Source: Hyphomicrobiales bacterium (GTDB lineage: Bacteria > Pseudomonadota > Alphaproteobacteria > Rhizobiales > Rhizobiaceae). Taken from it: a stretch of DNA of 64,000 bases. The DNA lies in the NCBI GenBank assembly GCA_900473685.1, contig UCNE01000009.1:361277-425276 (forward strand), read 5' to 3'. Shown one piece after another: positions 9,098-17,162 of this stretch. The position numbers and the translations under genes are program-made. Each line of letters starts with the position of its first letter. Position 1 is the first letter of the stretch. The notes under the pieces were generated by a model that was not told where the DNA came from, ran no database searches, and saw nothing but the letters and a program-made list of their open reading frames with translations.

Positions 9098-9182
9098 GCC
9101 CCGTTGGCGGAATTGGTAGACGCGCCTGACTCAAAATCAGGTTCCGAGAGGAGTGCTGGTTCGATTCCGGCACGGGGCACCA
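9098..9182 (+). tRNA. tRNA-Leu (anticodon CAA)
   Basis: An 85-base class II tRNA. The 7-bp acceptor stem GCCCCGT pairs with ACGGGGC, followed by discriminator A and an encoded CCA. The anticodon loop CTCAAAA between CCTGA and TCAGG gives anticodon CAA (reads UUG). The long variable arm TCC-GAGA-GGA is typical of tRNA-Leu, and the T arm has GGTTCGATTCC. An accessory stretch follows downstream, but I found no second copy of the tRNA 3' end that would mark an integrated element. Confidence 0.98.
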
Positions 9183-9340
9183 TCTCTTCAAAAATATCAT
9201 TGTGTTAGACCGGGAAGTTTCCGGATGGCGCGTCGTGGGCCTTTGCTGTGCGCTGCAAAATTGAGGCAGTGGGAGCACTGATACCCTTGCGTGTTGGCCG
9301 GAGGGCATCTAGGTTCACGGGTGTGTTAGGAGGGTCTGAA

Positions 9341-9499
9341 ATGCTGATCGCCAGAATCATGATGGCCGTCCTGTTTGGCCTGCTGTTCTTGGGCCGCGTT
9401 GCCTCCGATGCCGGCGCGTCCGCTGACGGATATTATACGACGGAAGCATCCGACGAGGATGGGACCGACGAAGCCGATGGCGAGGATACCCGCCGCTAG
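9341..9499 (+). CDS. Small acidic exported protein, unknown function
   Basis: A 52-residue product: MLIARIMMAVLFGLLFLGRV is a convincing signal peptide or membrane anchor. A short strongly acidic tail follows (TEASDEDGTDEADGEDTRR). The ribosome site AGGAGG lies 8 bases before the ATG, the best evidence that it is translated. I do not recognise a family. It lies between tRNA-Leu and the RTX-like gene. Confidence 0.6.
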   Translation: MLIARIMMAVLFGLLFLGRVASDAGASADGYYTTEASDEDGTDEADGEDTRR

Positions 9500-9897
9500 A
9501 CGGCATCCGGCCAGCCGTTCGCACCTGATGAGGGGCTTGCCAGCAAGCCCTCACGTCCCCGTCCCGATGGTTTTTGGTTTGCGCTGTCTGTTCGGCTGGC
9601 TCCGGTTTAAGCCTGTTGTTTTGACCTGCGTTCGCGGCCGATTCTCAAGGCTGCTCGGCTTCTCCGTTATCGCATCCATCAGCTGATTTTCGCGTTAGGC
9701 GCAACTTGATTAATCGGTTTGCAACTGCCCGGCGTGAGGCATGTGGATATGGCCCGCGGAATGCGTCAATTCAGGACAGTGCCAAAAGGATGTTAACCGC
9801 CAATCTGCATCGCGATTGCAAAACCATCCGGCGATAACCAGTCTGGCACAAATCAATCCTCAATCGGCATACCCAATCCGGCACACAAGGAGATCGC
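9500..9897. other. Non-coding stretch downstream of the small acidic gene
   Basis: About 400 bases with no supported gene. The only structure I see is a hairpin at 9530-9552 (GGGCTTG, loop CCAG, CAAGCCC) without a T-run, a possible terminator for the preceding small gene. The right part must carry the promoter of the 73-residue protein. Confidence 0.5.
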
Positions 9898-10119
9898 ATG
9901 TCCCAGTCTGCTACGTCCTGCGTCATGTTCGATGATGTTGAAGCGCTGAGCGGCGCCTTGTTTTCGTGGTGTGCAGAGCGCAGCATTGGTCTGCGCAGCC
10001 AGGCTGGTGTCAGCGCCGCAGGTGTGGTGATCGATCTGTTTTTTGCGGGTTACAGAACCCAGGACGAAATCCTCGGGGCATTGAGTGACCGGGATGGCAG
10101 CGAGATGCTGTTCTCCTGA
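9898..10119 (+). CDS. Small protein of unknown function (73 aa)
   Basis: A 73-residue soluble protein beginning MSQSATSCVMFDDVEAL. The ATG is preceded by AAGGAG at ideal spacing, so translation is likely. The sequence is predicted to be mostly helical (DVEALSGALFSWCAERS; VVIDLFFAGYRTQDEILGAL) with two cysteines and no membrane segment. I do not recognise a family. It is convergent with the RTX-like gene, 40 bases away. Confidence 0.6.
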   Translation: MSQSATSCVMFDDVEALSGALFSWCAERSIGLRSQAGVSAAGVVIDLFFAGYRTQDEILGALSDRDGSEMLFS

Positions 10120-10159
10120 GGCCAGAGCACCTTATGCTGACGCGGGCATCCATGCAAGC

Positions 10160-11476
10160 TCATGTGACGATGAAGAAATCTGCCGCTGTCAAAGCCAGGT
10201 TCTTGCTGATGATCGCAAACAGCACCGAACCCCCGCTGGCATTGCCGTTGCTGTCATAACACAGTTTGCCGGTATCCGTTTCATAAATGATGCGGTCGTT
10301 TGCATCATGCGCCACGCCGGCCGCACTTTTGTAAAACTGGGCCGCCGTCAGCGCCCCGGTTCCGGTGATTGCGGTGAAAATGTCATTGTCGAGGCGGATC
10401 GTATCGTCAACAACGCTGAAATCATCGATTGTATCGACATTGGTCGCTGCATTGAGCTTGGTGTCGAAGACAAAGGTGTCTTTTCCACTCTCGCCCTGAA
10501 GACGATCATTGCCCAATCCGCCGTCAAGCAGATCGCTGCCGGCGCCGGCTCGGAGGAAATTCGCGCCGGCGCTGCCGATGAGCGTGTCGGCGGCATTGCC
10601 GGTGCGGGCGTTTTCGATGCTGATCAGCTTGTCGGCCTTGCCGAAGCCGTCGATCGCGTTGCCGGTAGCCAGATTGACGGACACGCTTCCCGTGCCGCCG
10701 CGCCGGTCATCGCGGTGGTAGAGAACCGAGTCGTTTCCGCCGCCGCCATTGATCGTGTCGCGGCCGCCAAGCCCCATGAACTCTTCGTTGACGTTGGAGC
10801 CCAGGAAGACGTCCGCAAACTGCGTGCCGCGAAACTGTTCAAACTGTGTGAAGGATTCGGTATTGCCCCAGGGGTCGATCACCACGCCGGTACTGGCGTT
10901 CAGGCTGATGCCGCGAAATGCTGTTGGAGTATAGTAGGCATCGTCGAAATTGAGGGAATCGAAGGCACCGCCATTGCCATCATAGGTGTCCTTGCCTTCT
11001 CCTCCGGTGACGAAATCATTGCCGGACCCGCCGATGAACGTGTCATTTCCCGTGTAGCCGCTCAGGTCCTGGTCGCCGGCATTGCCTTTGAGGACGTCGT
11101 TCCCGCGCATCAGGAACCGTGCCATCGCATATTGATCATAAGCTGCGGCTGCGTCATGGAATGCTTCGAGGCCGACGCTCAGACCCGTCAGCTCCTGCAT
11201 TTTCGTGGTGCCGTTGTTGAGGAAAATGGATATGCCGGTGATGGTGCCGCCGGTCGGTTTGCCGGCTGAATCGAAGGTGAAGCCGGTGCCGACCAGCGTC
11301 AGTTTCAGCCCGTTGGCCAGGTTGAATTTGACTGCTGTTGCGGATGCCGAGGTTTGATTGGCCTGGCCGAACCTGACCACCTCCTCGAAGAACGGCATGT
11401 AATCGAAGCCAGGCAATGCCGGGCTATAGTGATCCGGGGTTACCCCGCCTGGAAAGTAAGAGGTAAATGTCGCCAT
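10160..11476 (-). CDS. RTX-like calcium-binding protein (copy 1), putative type I secretion substrate
   Basis: A 438-residue protein without a signal peptide. Residues 1-125 form a unique N-terminal domain (MATFTSYFPGGVTP). Three clusters of RTX nonapeptides follow, for example GGSGNDFVTGGEGKD near 145, GLGGRDTINGGGGND near 230 and GAGSDLLDGGLGNDRLQG near 310. The last ~105 residues form a serralysin-type module (DTIDDFSVVDDTIRLDND) ending DFFIVT. An acidic residue followed by hydrophobic residues at the extreme C-terminus is typical of type I secreted proteins. GGGGAGGA lies before the ATG. No ABC exporter lies in the window. The C-terminal module is closely shared with the protein at 59494-61452. 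Confidence 0.88.
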   Translation of the reverse strand: MATFTSYFPGGVTPDHYSPALPGFDYMPFFEEVVRFGQANQTSASATAVKFNLANGLKLTLVGTGFTFDSAGKPTGGTITGISIFLNNGTTKMQELTGLSVGLEAFHDAAAAYDQYAMARFLMRGNDVLKGNAGDQDLSGYTGNDTFIGGSGNDFVTGGEGKDTYDGNGGAFDSLNFDDAYYTPTAFRGISLNASTGVVIDPWGNTESFTQFEQFRGTQFADVFLGSNVNEEFMGLGGRDTINGGGGNDSVLYHRDDRRGGTGSVSVNLATGNAIDGFGKADKLISIENARTGNAADTLIGSAGANFLRAGAGSDLLDGGLGNDRLQGESGKDTFVFDTKLNAATNVDTIDDFSVVDDTIRLDNDIFTAITGTGALTAAQFYKSAAGVAHDANDRIIYETDTGKLCYDSNGNASGGSVLFAIISKNLALTAADFFIVT

Positions 11477-11567
11477 GCCGGAATCCTCCCCAGAGACATT
11501 AAGCTTTGAGTTGGCGAAAAATAATGCATTCCACCGGAGTATCGCAATCGGAAGGCGGCTTACCTCT

Positions 11568-11672
11568 TAGTTGAAGTCCCCGTGCCGAAAGTGTTAGGTG
11601 CGCTGCAGCGTAATTTCTTGCGGCGAGCACATGCTTCCGATCAGTGATACCTATGAAAATCTGCGTTGGAAC
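11568..11672 (+). pseudogene. Duplicated promoter and first 13 codons of the acyl-CoA synthetase gene (relic, direct repeat copy A)
   Basis: About 105 bases closely match 12368-12472, the leader and start of the downstream acyl-CoA synthetase gene, at an offset of exactly 800 bases. The core GTGTTAGGTGCGCTGCAGCG is identical. The ATG at 11631 would encode MLPISDTYENLR, against MLPISDTYDNLRR in the intact gene, after which the similarity fades and the frame runs to an early stop. Roughly 90% of bases agree in the best part. It is a truncated 5' fragment, not a working gene. Confidence 0.85.
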
Positions 11673-11867
11673 TCTGCATGCTGGCCCGGGCATTCGCTGT
11701 CGCAATCATGCTGCCTGACAGCGAGTAGCGTTTTCTCAGCGACAAGATGACGTGTCGGGCAAGTTTGATTGCCGCCATTTTATCGCCGCATGCTGTTGAG
11801 CGGCCTTCCAACGCTATCGGGGAGGGCGAACTTTGATGTAATGACTGCTCTGCGCATAGGGGGTGCA

Positions 11868-12343
11868 ATGGCAGTTTTCATTCGAGCGGCGCATGACGAG
11901 GACAGGAATACCCTCGGAGCACTTAAGCTGCGGTCTTCGCTGGCCTGGGGAGATCATATTGAAGAGCTGCAAGCGCTTCCGGAAGCGAAGGAAGTTCGGC
12001 CCGAGCACATACCACATGCCATCGTCGCGGAGCTCGACGGGGAGATCGTCGGCTTCGTAACCATTTTTTCCAACGCGGGCACTGCGCAGGCCGAACTGGA
12101 GGATTTGTTTGTCGCGCCCGAAGCATGGCGAATGGGGATCGGCAGGGAACTGCTCGCGCAGGCTGAGTGCCGCGCCGCAGGGCTCGGGGCACGATCGGTA
12201 CATGTTGTCGCGGGCGAGCGAGGCCATTCTACGAAGCTTCGGGATATCGGTTTGCTGGAACGGTCGCGACGGATTTTGCTCCCGCAGCCGAATTGGTCAA
12301 AGATCTGCCGCAAGGCTGCAGTGAGGCATGGGCCGAGTTCTGA
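11868..12343 (+). pseudogene. GNAT acetyltransferase, frameshifted
   Basis: The first frame (from ATG 11868, AGGGGG upstream) encodes a normal GNAT domain: IRAAHDEDRNTL, AELDGEIVGFVTIFSN, LEDLFVAPEAWRMGIGRELL and ARSVHVVAG. Near 12214-12220 the frame breaks. The expected C-terminus continues one frame over as ARPFYEASGYRFAGTV then ATDFAPAAELVKDLP, ending at the stop at 12341-12343. A single missing base explains this. Read without a shift, the product carries an unrelated tail to 12374. It lies between the two copies of the acyl-CoA synthetase 5' end. A sequencing error is the alternative explanation. Confidence 0.8.
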
Positions 12344-12367
12344 GCGAGACAATACTCCACGCGTGGT

Positions 12368-12472
12368 CAGTTGAATTTCATCGTCCGAAAGTGTTAGGTG
12401 CGCTGCAGCGTAATTTCTTGCGGCAGGCACATGCTTCCGATCAGCGATACTTATGATAATCTCCGCCGGGAC
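12368..12472 (+). repeat. Direct repeat copy B (leader and start of the intact acyl-CoA synthetase gene)
   Basis: Partner of 11568-11672, exactly 800 bases downstream. It includes the untranslated leader and the first 14 codons of the acyl-CoA synthetase. Together the two copies bracket the frameshifted GNAT gene. Confidence 0.85.
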
Positions 12473-14059
12473 TTCCGCTGGCAGGTTCCGGAAAAGTTTA
12501 ACATCGGCACGGCCGTCAGCGATGACTGGGCGGAGCGCGAGCCCGACCGGGTCTGCCTGCAGCATTTCAGCCCGGATGGCGCCCACCGGTCGCTGACCTA
12601 CGGGGCTTTTTCGGCGCAATCCTCATCGTTCGCCCAGGGGCTGGTGGACGAGGGTGTCAGGGCCGGCGACCGGGTCGCGATCCTTCTGCCGCAGAGTTTC
12701 GAGACGGCGATTGCGCATGCAGCGATCTACAAGCTTGGCGCCATCGCGCTGCCGCTGGCTTTGCTGTTCGGTGTCGAAGCGCTCGAATACCGGCTGCGCG
12801 ACGCGGGTGCGGTGGCCATTGTCACCAACCGTTTCGGCCACGAAAAGATCGCCGCGATCCGCCATCGGCTGCCGGATCTAAAGATGATTGTCCTCATCGA
12901 GGAAGACGAGCCTGATGCGATTGGTTTTGCAACCCTTGCGCAAACGCCGGCGCTGAATTTCATTCCTGCCGATACGACGCCGGATGACCCGGCGATGATG
13001 ATCTATACGTCAGGCACGACGGGGCCGCCGAAGGGCGCGCTGCATGGGCATCGCGTTTTGCTTGGTCATGTCCCCGGCTTCCAGTTCCACCACGCCTTCC
13101 TGCCGCAGCCCGGCGACCGGATGTGGACGCCGGCCGACTGGGCCTGGGCTGGCGGGCTGCTGAATGCGCTTTTACCCTCGTTGTTGCTGGGCGTGCCCGT
13201 GGTGTCGTCGCCCGGCCAAAAATTCGATCCGCATATGGCTTTCCGGATCCTGGAAGAGATGGACGTGCGCAACGCCTTCATCCCGCCAACGGCGTTGCGG
13301 CTGATGAAATCGGTCGATAATCCGCGTTCGCTCTACACGCTCAACCTGCGCACCATAGGTTCGGCAGGCGAATCGCTCGGGCGTGAAACCTGGGAACAGG
13401 CAAGTGCGGCCTTTGGCGTCCCGGTCAACGAATTCTATGGCCAGACTGAATGCAACATCGTGCTGTCGTCCGCTGCCAACCTCGGTGTGCTGAAGCCCGG
13501 TTCGATGGGCAAGCCTGCGCCTGGCCATGATGTTGCAATCATCGACGCCGAGGGAAGGGCGCTCCCTGTGGGCACGGTCGGGCAGGTGGCCGTGCGCCGG
13601 CCTGATCCGGTGATGTTTCTCGGCTATTGGAACAACGAAGCCGCGACGGAGGCAAAATTCATCGGCGACTGGATGACGACGGGCGATCAGGGTGTTCAGA
13701 ACGAAGAGGGCTATGTCACCTTCTTCGGCCGCGACGACGATGTCATCACCTCGTCCGGCTACCGGATCGGACCGGGCGAGATTGAGGATTGTTTGGCGGG
13801 CCATCCGGCCGTGCAGCTTGCGGCCGCCATCGGCAAGCCCGATCCGGTGCGCACCGAGATCGTCAAGGCCTATGTGGTGCTGAGGCCGGGCCATGTGGCG
13901 AGTGTGGACCTTGCTGCGGATATCCGCGATTGGGTCAAGACCCGGCTGTCGATGCACGAATATCCGCGCGAGATCGAATTTCTCGACAGTTTGCCGTTGA
14001 CCACGTCCGGCAAGGTCATCCGCCGCATCCTGCGCGACAAGGCTATCGCGGAGGGGTGA
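12431..14059 (+). CDS. AMP-binding acyl-CoA synthetase
   Basis: A 542-residue member of the adenylate-forming ANL superfamily, activating a carboxylic acid as its CoA thioester. Motifs are MIYTSGTTGPPKGALHGHR (P-loop-like, about residue 180), EFYGQTECN (A5, near 335), WMTTGDQG and GRDDDVITSSGYRIGPGEIE (hinge) and LPLTTSGKVIRRILRD with the C-terminal catalytic lysine. The sequence resembles the medium-chain/benzoate-type acyl-CoA ligases more than acetyl-CoA synthetase; the substrate is unknown. The start at 12431 keeps MLPISDTYDNLRR. Its promoter and first codons are duplicated 800 bases upstream. Confidence 0.92.
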   Translation: MLPISDTYDNLRRDFRWQVPEKFNIGTAVSDDWAEREPDRVCLQHFSPDGAHRSLTYGAFSAQSSSFAQGLVDEGVRAGDRVAILLPQSFETAIAHAAIYKLGAIALPLALLFGVEALEYRLRDAGAVAIVTNRFGHEKIAAIRHRLPDLKMIVLIEEDEPDAIGFATLAQTPALNFIPADTTPDDPAMMIYTSGTTGPPKGALHGHRVLLGHVPGFQFHHAFLPQPGDRMWTPADWAWAGGLLNALLPSLLLGVPVVSSPGQKFDPHMAFRILEEMDVRNAFIPPTALRLMKSVDNPRSLYTLNLRTIGSAGESLGRETWEQASAAFGVPVNEFYGQTECNIVLSSAANLGVLKPGSMGKPAPGHDVAIIDAEGRALPVGTVGQVAVRRPDPVMFLGYWNNEAATEAKFIGDWMTTGDQGVQNEEGYVTFFGRDDDVITSSGYRIGPGEIEDCLAGHPAVQLAAAIGKPDPVRTEIVKAYVVLRPGHVASVDLAADIRDWVKTRLSMHEYPREIEFLDSLPLTTSGKVIRRILRDKAIAEG

Positions 14060-14086
14060 TCTTGCTGTCTGGGATTGGGTGCTGGT

Positions 14087-15370
14087 CTATCGCAGAACGC
14101 GCGGCGCCAGCGACCGGATCTTTTCGCGCAGCAGCCGCGCCATGTTGCGGGTGTTGCGGTAGAGGTGGAGCTGGGCTGCCACCTGCCGCACGTCACGGTC
14201 GCGGTTCTGCTTGAGGCCGATCACCAGCGTTCCCATCTCCTCGCGTTCCTCCCAGAAGCGGCTCATCACCGGGTGGTCGGGAACGGCGCAGCTGTCCGAG
14301 CGCATGATGTTGGCATCGTCGAGATGCCACTCGGTCAGCTCGGCCAAAAGCAGCTTGCCGGGCGAATATTTGGCATATTGCTCGTCATAGGCGGTTTTCC
14401 AGGTATAAGCCTCGCCCGCCATCATGAAGACGATCATCGACGCGATCGCCGTGCCGTCGAGGTCGAGTGTGTGAATGCGCACGCTGTCGGCTTCGGCAAG
14501 ATTGGTGATCGCTTCACGGGCAAAGGCGGCGCGGTAGCGGTCGAGCACCATGGCCGTGGAGGCGCGGCCCTTCCAGCCGCTCGCTTCCAGCGCCAAAAAT
14601 TCCTCCATGCGGACGCGGATGTCGGCCGGCTGACGGGCAACGTTGTAGGAGACGCGGCCGATCCCTTCCAGCAGCTTCCACTGCCGCCGCAACTCGCGCA
14701 GATGTCCGGCGCTGATGGCGTGGCGCAGATAGGTCTGGCCGTCCTGCAGACTTTCCAGCATCGGCCGCGAGAAGGTATCGGTGACCGTCAGCGGCAGGTT
14801 GCGGCCAATGGCGACGGCGCGGGCCAGCTGGGCAAACTTGCCCTTGAGGCGAATATCGGGAAGCACGAGAACGCCGGGTAGGTTCGCCGCCGGGACGGTT
14901 AGCGCCTCGTAGAAATTGTCGATGGTTTCGGCCGCGTCTTCCGCGTCGAGCAAGGGCACGCCGAGCGGCCCGAACGGATTGGACCATGCTCGAATGATTG
15001 GGGCACCGATCGAGAACCCCGGCTTTTCGATCGAAAACGGCATCAGGAAGCGGATGCGGCTGCGGCGCGCGTCCGTGTCGCGGATCAGCGCCAGGCGGAT
15101 GATGCGGTCTTCCAGGCGTGGCATGGCCGGAGCCAGGAAACGGCCCGTAAAGAAGACGTTCGGTTCCATCGCCCGGTTGGAGAGGAAATCCAGTTCCGTC
15201 TGCAGTTCATAGCCTTGGCGTGCCGGGTAGAAGCAGAGCTGGCGCCCGGGGCGGCCAATGGCGATGGTGTTGTCAGCAACAGGCTGGTCGGGCACCGGCT
15301 GAACGAGACCGCCGAGGATCCGTGCCGACCGGCTGTTGGCGTCGTCTGGAAAGTGTGGATTGCCGGTCAT
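14087..15370 (-). CDS. GNAT/FemAB-like acyltransferase (BioF2/CelD-type)
   Basis: A 427-residue protein with a C-terminal FemAB/CelD-type GNAT domain. EEFLALEASGWKGRASTAM and the later WKTAYDEQYAKYSPGKLLL are the signature blocks of the 'Acetyltransf_6' group found in polysaccharide and cellulose clusters. Its ATG overlaps the stop of the flippase gene (ATGA), so both belong to one operon. A role in acylating an exported polysaccharide or its lipid carrier is inferred from that pairing. It is convergent with the acyl-CoA synthetase gene. Confidence 0.82.
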   Translation of the reverse strand: MTGNPHFPDDANSRSARILGGLVQPVPDQPVADNTIAIGRPGRQLCFYPARQGYELQTELDFLSNRAMEPNVFFTGRFLAPAMPRLEDRIIRLALIRDTDARRSRIRFLMPFSIEKPGFSIGAPIIRAWSNPFGPLGVPLLDAEDAAETIDNFYEALTVPAANLPGVLVLPDIRLKGKFAQLARAVAIGRNLPLTVTDTFSRPMLESLQDGQTYLRHAISAGHLRELRRQWKLLEGIGRVSYNVARQPADIRVRMEEFLALEASGWKGRASTAMVLDRYRAAFAREAITNLAEADSVRIHTLDLDGTAIASMIVFMMAGEAYTWKTAYDEQYAKYSPGKLLLAELTEWHLDDANIMRSDSCAVPDHPVMSRFWEEREEMGTLVIGLKQNRDRDVRQVAAQLHLYRNTRNMARLLREKIRSLAPRVLR

Positions 15371-16806
15371 GGGCGGGGTGCCTCTGCTTTGATGGTTCGG
15401 GCATGCGGGTCGGCAAAGGCGAAGAGAACGATGCTAAAGGTACGCCGGACAGCGACGTGAAGGAGGATGGCCTCGACGAACATGGCGCCGGCCGTGGCGA
15501 TCGCCGCGCCGGTCAGCCCGAACATCGGGATCATCGTGACGTTGAGCGCCAGGTTGCAGACAAGGGCCACTGCATAGAGCACGACGCACAACTTCTGTTG
15601 GCCGGCCATGGTGAGAAAGGCTTCCGCAGGCCCGACCAGCGCCTTCGCCATGATGCCGGCAAACAGGATGGCCATCAGCGGAAAGCCGGAAACAAAGGCG
15701 GGGCCGAACAGCGACAGGAGGAAGGGGCCGCAGGCAAGGACGATCAGGCCGACGGCGAGCGATGGCCAGAATGCCCATTTGGCGCTTTCGATGGCGATGA
15801 CGGCCAGCTTCTGGCGATCCGGATTGGCCATGGCCGCGGAAAAGCGCGGCGATGCAGCAGCCTTCACCGAGAACATCACGAAATGCACCAGCGCCATGGT
15901 CTTGGCGGCGGCAAAATAGATCGCGACGCTGGCCGGATCGAGATAGAGGCCGACGATGACGACGTCGGAATTGGTCAGCATGAAACCGAACCCCTCGATC
16001 AGGAAGATCGGCAGGGCGACCCGGAACCAGGTGCCGAATTCGATGCGGCTTGGACCCTTGAGGTAGCGGCGGCGCAGCCGCCAGGTCAGGATGAAGAACT
16101 GGCTGACGCTGGTCAGGTAGGTCGCCGCCATCGCCGCAATCATCGCCGTGCCGGCGGTATGCGGCTCACCGGCCATCACGGCCAGCATCATGAACACGAG
16201 TATCAACAACGGCCGGACGATATAGGTCGGGCTCATCGCCGAAACGGGCCAGCTATGGGCGCGTGACGTTCCCTCCATCACATCGCCGAGCGCGATCATC
16301 GGCAGCGAGAAGATGCCGAGATAGAGCGGCAGGATATAGTAGCTTTCTATATGGTGGCCGAACAACCAGAGACCGCCGATGCCAAAGACGGCCAGCGCCG
16401 TCGCAGACAGGAGCGCGAAAATGCGCACGGTTGTTGTCAGCCCGCGAATTTCGGCCAGCGCGTCGTGGGCATGGTATTGTGGCAGGAAGCGGATGATGGC
16501 GGTGTGGAAGCCGAGGCAGGAGAGGTTGCCGAACAGCACCACCAGAACCCAGACGAAAACAAAGATGCCATATTCGAATTCGCCCATGACGCGGGCGAGG
16601 ATGATCTGTGACACAAACGCGATGGCGGCGCTGACGACGCGGATGGCAAAGGCGACGAGCGCCATGCGCTGGGCAGTGTGCCTGGGGTCGTTGCTCGTCA
16701 AGACGGGCACGAGTTTTTCAAGCAGCGGCGCCAGCCGTTCCCTCACTGCGGGCGGCAAAATTCGACCAGCGGTTTGACAGGCTGCGATGAACACTGAAAT
16801 ACCCAA
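15367..16806 (-). CDS. Polysaccharide flippase (Wzx/MVF-like, MATE fold)
   Basis: A 479-residue membrane protein with about 12-14 hydrophobic helices. It has the RVVSAAIAFVSQIILARVMGEFEYGIFVFVW opening typical of Wzx/RfbX O-antigen and exopolysaccharide flippases (shown here as two overlapping blocks). It probably moves lipid-linked sugar repeat units across the inner membrane. It is coupled to the FemAB-like gene by a 4-base overlap; no glycosyltransferases are nearby. The start is uncertain: the frame opens with TTG at 16806, with GTG a few codons later, and neither has a strong ribosome site. Confidence 0.88.
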   Translation of the reverse strand: MGISVFIAACQTAGRILPPAVRERLAPLLEKLVPVLTSNDPRHTAQRMALVAFAIRVVSAAIAFVSQIILARVMGEFEYGIFVFVWVLVVLFGNLSCLGFHTAIIRFLPQYHAHDALAEIRGLTTTVRIFALLSATALAVFGIGGLWLFGHHIESYYILPLYLGIFSLPMIALGDVMEGTSRAHSWPVSAMSPTYIVRPLLILVFMMLAVMAGEPHTAGTAMIAAMAATYLTSVSQFFILTWRLRRRYLKGPSRIEFGTWFRVALPIFLIEGFGFMLTNSDVVIVGLYLDPASVAIYFAAAKTMALVHFVMFSVKAAASPRFSAAMANPDRQKLAVIAIESAKWAFWPSLAVGLIVLACGPFLLSLFGPAFVSGFPLMAILFAGIMAKALVGPAEAFLTMAGQQKLCVVLYAVALVCNLALNVTMIPMFGLTGAAIATAGAMFVEAILLHVAVRRTFSIVLFAFADPHARTIKAEAPRP

Positions 16807-16899
16807 AACGACGCAAAACAGGCCGCCAGTCTTGACAGAACAGCGTTAACAAAGGGTGCAGCTGGCCGGGCAGCTATCGGGTAAATTGAGGATTTGACC

Positions 16900-17133
16900 A
16901 TGGTTCTGAGTGATGCCGAACGGCGGAAAATGCGGGCGGCGCATTCCATCGGTCCGACAATGATCAGCTATCTCGAGCAGATAGGCATAGAGAGCCTTTC
17001 GCAATTGCGGGATGCGGATGCGGGTGATTTGGCGTTGCAGATTAACGTGATGCTCGGCCGGCGCCATATCAACGCACAAGGTGCGCGGGCTCTGGGAAAT
17101 CTCATAGAATGCGCCCGCCCCGCGCCTGAATGA
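16900..17133 (+). CDS. Helix-hairpin-helix domain protein (Cdd1-like)
   Basis: A 77-residue protein. MRAAHSIGPTMISYLEQIGIESLSQLRD is a helix-hairpin-helix of the type in the 'pathogenicity locus'/Cdd1 and DUF4332 families. The rest (GDLALQINVMLGRRHINAQ, RALGNLIECAR) completes the short fold. A DNA- or nucleic-acid-binding role is possible but unproven. The ATG at 16900 follows GAGG by 7 bases. It is convergent with secA across a shared terminator hairpin. Confidence 0.82.
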   Translation: MVLSDAERRKMRAAHSIGPTMISYLEQIGIESLSQLRDADAGDLALQINVMLGRRHINAQGARALGNLIECARPAPE

Positions 17134-17157
17134 AAAATGCCGCCCGGAGGCGGCATT
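17131..17157 (-). terminator. Rho-independent terminator of secA
   Basis: A perfect 9-bp stem (AATGCCGCC/GGCGGCATT, 17136-17157) with a 4-base loop. Read on the minus strand it is followed by TTTTTCA. The stem may also help stop the convergent small gene, but there is no T-run on the plus side. Confidence 0.85.
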
Positions 17158-17162
17158 GATCG

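Noticed and set aside
9098..9182. tRNA-Leu as attachment site of an integrated island
   Set aside because: No second copy of the tRNA 3' end and no integrase were found in the window.
10085..11269. A 394-codon open frame antisense to the first RTX-like gene
   Set aside because: It mirrors the glycine/aspartate repeats of the real gene; the product is low in sense (repeated Ala/Val/Ile/Gly) and matches no family.
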